Under the pieces are notes generated by a model. That model made no database searches. It saw only the letters and a list, made by a program, of their open reading frames with translations, and was not told the DNA's origin. From the NCBI GenBank assembly GCA_023807065.1, contig JAJJLU010000358.1, positions 1 through 64,000 of the forward strand: 64,000 bases of DNA, read 5' to 3'. Positions 61,200-64,000 of the stretch are shown here, piece after piece. The position numbers and the translations under genes are program-made. The stretch's first letter is position 1; each line of letters begins with the position of its first letter. This DNA is from Isotricha intestinalis. Lineage: Eukaryota; Ciliophora; Litostomatea; Vestibuliferida; Isotrichidae.

Positions 61200-62252
61200 T
61201 TATATTTCTTTTGAAATCAGATATTTTAAATTAAATATTTCTAAAGAAATTCTTCTAAATGTTATCATTGCTTTATCAAAATTAATAATTTTAGACGAAA
61301 ACAGTTTTTTAATCATATGTAAATATTCTTCTAATGTTTTTTCTAAAGATATATATTTTAATTGTTTTGGATTTCCTATTTCAATAAATGAATCTATATT
61401 ATTAATGTTACATTCCTTTGTTTTTTCTTGTAAATCTTTTTCTATATCGATATACTTTTTTTTTAATTCCTTTAAATCTTTAATATAAGTTTTAATTTCT
61501 GAACTTGAAATATTATTTGATAAATTTAAACTCTCATCTATTTCTAAAAGACTTTTTTTTGAAGATTCAATTTTAGATAATTGAGTTTCTAAAATTTTAT
61601 TGTCATTTATTATATATAAAATTTCTTTTATCATTAAATCTTTAATATCATTTTCATCAGCATCAGAATTTTTTACTTTTTTTTCTTTTTTTTTATCTTT
61701 TTTTTCTTCTTTCTTTAAACTAAAAATATTATCAATTTCAGAATTCTTAACAACTTCTATTTTATTATTAATTTTAACTTTTATTAAAGGTTCAAATTTA
61801 CAATTTCCTTTATATTTATTCTCTTTTTTTTTTTGAATAAAAGGATAATTAGTCTCAAAAATTTTTTTAAATGAAAATAATATTTCTTTTAAATTTAATG
61901 TTTCAGAATCCCACTCACAAAAAAAAAAAAGATTAATTTGTAAATTTACTTTACCAATCACTTCTTCCTCATATTCTTTTGAAATAAATATATCTTTTTT
62001 CCATTCAAAATAAAATTCAGGTTTTTCTTTTGGAAAATTTTTTGGATAATAAACTAATATATTTATTTCCTTTTTATTATTTTTAAAATTTAATTTATGT
62101 TTTCCAACTAAAAGATATTCTTCATTAAAATTTAAATATAATTCATTTCCATCACTTTTATAATTTTCAACCAAAAATTTTATTAATTGTTCTTTTTGAT
62201 TTTCAGGAATCTTTTTATTTAAAAGAACTGTATCTAAATCCATTTCTTCCAT
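61200..62252 (-). CDS. VPS23: ESCRT-I subunit VPS23/TSG101
   Basis: 350 residues. Residues 10-140 match a UEV (inactive E2-like ubiquitin-binding) domain: ELYLNF, INILVYYPKNFPKEKPEFYF, and the CEWDSETLNLKEILFSF end. No catalytic Cys is placed as in true E2 enzymes. A Lys/Glu-rich linker replaces the Pro-rich linker of animal TSG101. A coiled coil spans 205-285. The last 65 residues match the steadiness box (YISLEKTLEEYLHMIKKLF...FDKAMITFRRISLEIFNLKYLI). It recruits ubiquitinated cargo into multivesicular bodies as part of ESCRT-I. It is the third of four consecutive minus-strand genes. Confidence 0.85.
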   Translation of the reverse strand: MEEMDLDTVLLNKKIPENQKEQLIKFLVENYKSDGNELYLNFNEEYLLVGKHKLNFKNNKKEINILVYYPKNFPKEKPEFYFEWKKDIFISKEYEEEVIGKVNLQINLFFFCEWDSETLNLKEILFSFKKIFETNYPFIQKKKENKYKGNCKFEPLIKVKINNKIEVVKNSEIDNIFSLKKEEKKDKKKEKKVKNSDADENDIKDLMIKEILYIINDNKILETQLSKIESSKKSLLEIDESLNLSNNISSSEIKTYIKDLKELKKKYIDIEKDLQEKTKECNINNIDSFIEIGNPKQLKYISLEKTLEEYLHMIKKLFSSKIINFDKAMITFRRISLEIFNLKYLISKEI

Positions 62253-62442
62253 GTATTCAAAAAAAAATTAAATTACTTTAATCAATTTTTTTTATTTATA
62301 TAAAAAATCATTCCTTGGAAATACAATAAAAAAAAAAGAAAAAAATAATTTTAAAATATTAATTAAAAAATTCCATTTTAAATTAAAAAAAGAAAAGAAA
62401 TAAATAAACAAAAAAAAAAAGAAAAAATTATATAAGAAAAAC

Positions 62443-64000
62443 CTAATTAAAATATCTATCAAAAAATCCTTTTTTTTTTTCAACACCTTCTAAATTAATA
62501 TCAGATTTATCGAATTTATAATTTTTATTAGAATTAGCAGTATCTTTAAACATAAAAAGTAATTTATTAACAGCATCAATTTCTTCATTATTAGAAGGTT
62601 TAAAATTTTGCATTAAAATTTTTCCATAAACAGTAATATTATCAAAATATTTTGCTTTTTTAATACAATCATTTGCTTTTAAAATAGTTTCTTGATTATT
62701 TTTTAATTGAACTCTTAAATATAAATTTTTTTTTCTTAATTCATCTAAATTATCTTTTTCATCATATCCTTTATTTAATATATTTAATAATAATTCTTGC
62801 TTTTTTATATCATCTTCTTTTCTTGTATTTATTATTACTTTTAATGAATTTATTTCTTTATTTAATTTTTCTTTTTCTTTTATTATATTTTCATTATTTT
62901 TTTTTAATTCTATTATTTCATTTTCTTTATTCTTTTCTTTTTCTTCTTGTTCTTTTTTTATTTTCTCATTTATATTTTTTAATGTTTCTATTTCGTTATT
63001 ATATTTTTTTTTTAAATTTTCATTTTCCATTTTTTTTCTTTTTATTTTTGTTTCTAATTCTTCTATATTATTATTTTTTTCTTCTATTTCTTCTTCATTT
63101 TCTTTTATATTTTCTTTTAAAATATTTAATTGCTTTTCTAAAGTTTCCATTTTGATTTTATTATTCTTTTGTTCAAAAATTACTTGAGAAGATAAATTTT
63201 TATTTTCATTTTTTAATTTTATTAAATTTTCTTCTTTTAATTTATTTTCATTTTCTAAATCATTTATTTTATTATTTTTTTCTTCTATTTTTTCTATTAA
63301 TTCTTTTTCTTTTTCATCTTTTATTTTATTTATATCTTCATTTAATTTATTTATTTCTTTATTTTTTTCTAATAATTCATTTTTTATTTTTTAATTTGTT
63401 AATTCTAAATTATCAATAATTTAATTTTAAATCTTTATTTTCATTTAAAGAATTTTCTATTTTTTGTTCTAATAAAATTAATTCATTTTTATTTTTTTTT
63501 TCTGATTCTTCTTTTTCATAATTTATTTTCTGTATTTCTTCTATTTTTTTTATTAATTCTATAATTTTATTTTCAAATTCTTTATTTTTTTCTTTTAATT
63601 CATTATTATCTTTATTAATTATATCATATTCAATTTTTAAATTTTTATTTTTTAATTCTGATTCATTTAAACTTTTTTCATTATTTAAAATTTGATTTTT
63701 TAATTTTTGAATTTCTAAATTGTTTTTTTCTTTTTCATTATTTAAATTATTATTTTCATTATTTATTTTTTCTTTTAATTCAATAATTAAATTTTCAAAT
63801 TCATTATTTTTTTCTTTTAAAGATTTAATTAAATCTTCATTTTCTAAATTTTTATTTTTTATTTTTTCAAAATCATTTTTTAATAAAATAATTTCATTAT
63901 TTTTTTCATTTAAATTTTCTTCTAAAGAAGAAGAGATATTATTTTTATTTAAAGAAATATTTTTTTTTAAATTCTCAATTTCTTTTTCTAAATCAATTAT
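62443..64000 (-). pseudogene. Disrupted coiled-coil gene, continues past the window
   Basis: From 64000 down to 63421 one minus-strand frame codes an unbroken Lys/Glu/Asn coiled coil, then meets TGA at 63415-63413. The downstream coding lies in another frame and is open from 63420 but has an in-frame TAA at 63393-63391. After that it runs to 62443, including a Met at 63150. One frameshift and one nonsense therefore fall within about 30 bases. No GT-AG intron spans them. The C-terminal 80 residues look folded (YGKILMQNFKPSNNEEIDAV), weakly like a golgin GRIP-type end. It could be a pseudogene, two genes, or a sequencing error in A-tracts. The piece 62443-63150 alone would code 235 residues. 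Confidence 0.55.

Noticed and set aside
1..64000. tRNA, rRNA or CRISPR arrays
   Set aside because: No G/C-rich cloverleaf with a T-arm GTTCRA motif and no regularly spaced repeat-spacer array was seen; the repeats present are protein-coding tandem arrays.

Overview
The window is a very A+T-rich eukaryotic chromosome end. It opens with three full copies of a CCCCAAT telomere-type repeat, and long single-exon genes follow. TAA and TGA both serve as terminal stops, and the longest reading frames (12.6 kb and 11.4 kb) contain no internal TAA, TAG or TGA, so the code is standard. Two very short A/T-rich introns (37 and 44 nt) can be inferred in one gene. Starts usually sit in an A-tract (AAAATG). 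The telomere repeat, macronucleus-like gene density, tiny introns, a Bacteroidota-type lysine-biosynthesis gene and a CBM20 protein together suggest a litostome rumen ciliate (Entodinium-like) macronuclear chromosome. That assignment is inference; no rRNA marker is present.

Layout: 1-28 telomere. 0.3-9.7 kb holds a CBM20 plus endonuclease/phosphatase-fold protein with a lost catalytic motif, a zinc-ribbon/FW-like protein, a 2.1 kb gene-free stretch, a small CaaX-ending protein and a B-box protein. 10.5-21.8 kb is one 3786-residue surface membrane protein. 21.9-39.1 kb holds the C-terminal part of a VPS13 lipid-transfer protein (minus strand), a PERK-like eIF2alpha kinase, two inverted secreted 14-cysteine paralogues on either side of a ciliate-type membrane protein, and the N-terminal part of VPS13 (plus strand). 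39.1-39.7 kb is an intergenic block with mirror-image G/C strand skew. 39.7-44.6 kb carries a coiled-coil protein, a double RanBP2 zinc-finger protein, a RING/TRAF-type protein and a bacterial-type diaminopimelate decarboxylase. 44.7-57.3 kb is a 4185-residue Asn/Lys/Glu-rich repeat protein with a 46-copy array of about 20 residues. 57.4-64 kb holds a short doubtful ORF, an unknown protein, an LRR/coiled-coil/EF-hand protein, a TSG101/VPS23 ESCRT-I subunit and a disrupted coiled-coil gene running off the right edge.

The main finding is that the two VPS13 pieces are complementary and lie on opposite strands at the two ends of a 15.5 kb segment. Flipping 23.57-39.12 kb would rejoin them in frame, at a shared A/T microhomology, into a protein of normal VPS13 length. 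This looks like an inversion with both breakpoints at one gene: a real rearrangement, an alternative macronuclear isomer, or an assembly error. Functional themes are membrane contact and endosomal sorting (VPS13, VPS23), ER stress signalling (PERK-like), zinc-finger ubiquitin/RNA-binding factors, secreted or surface proteins, and an acquired enzyme for turning bacterial diaminopimelate into lysine.
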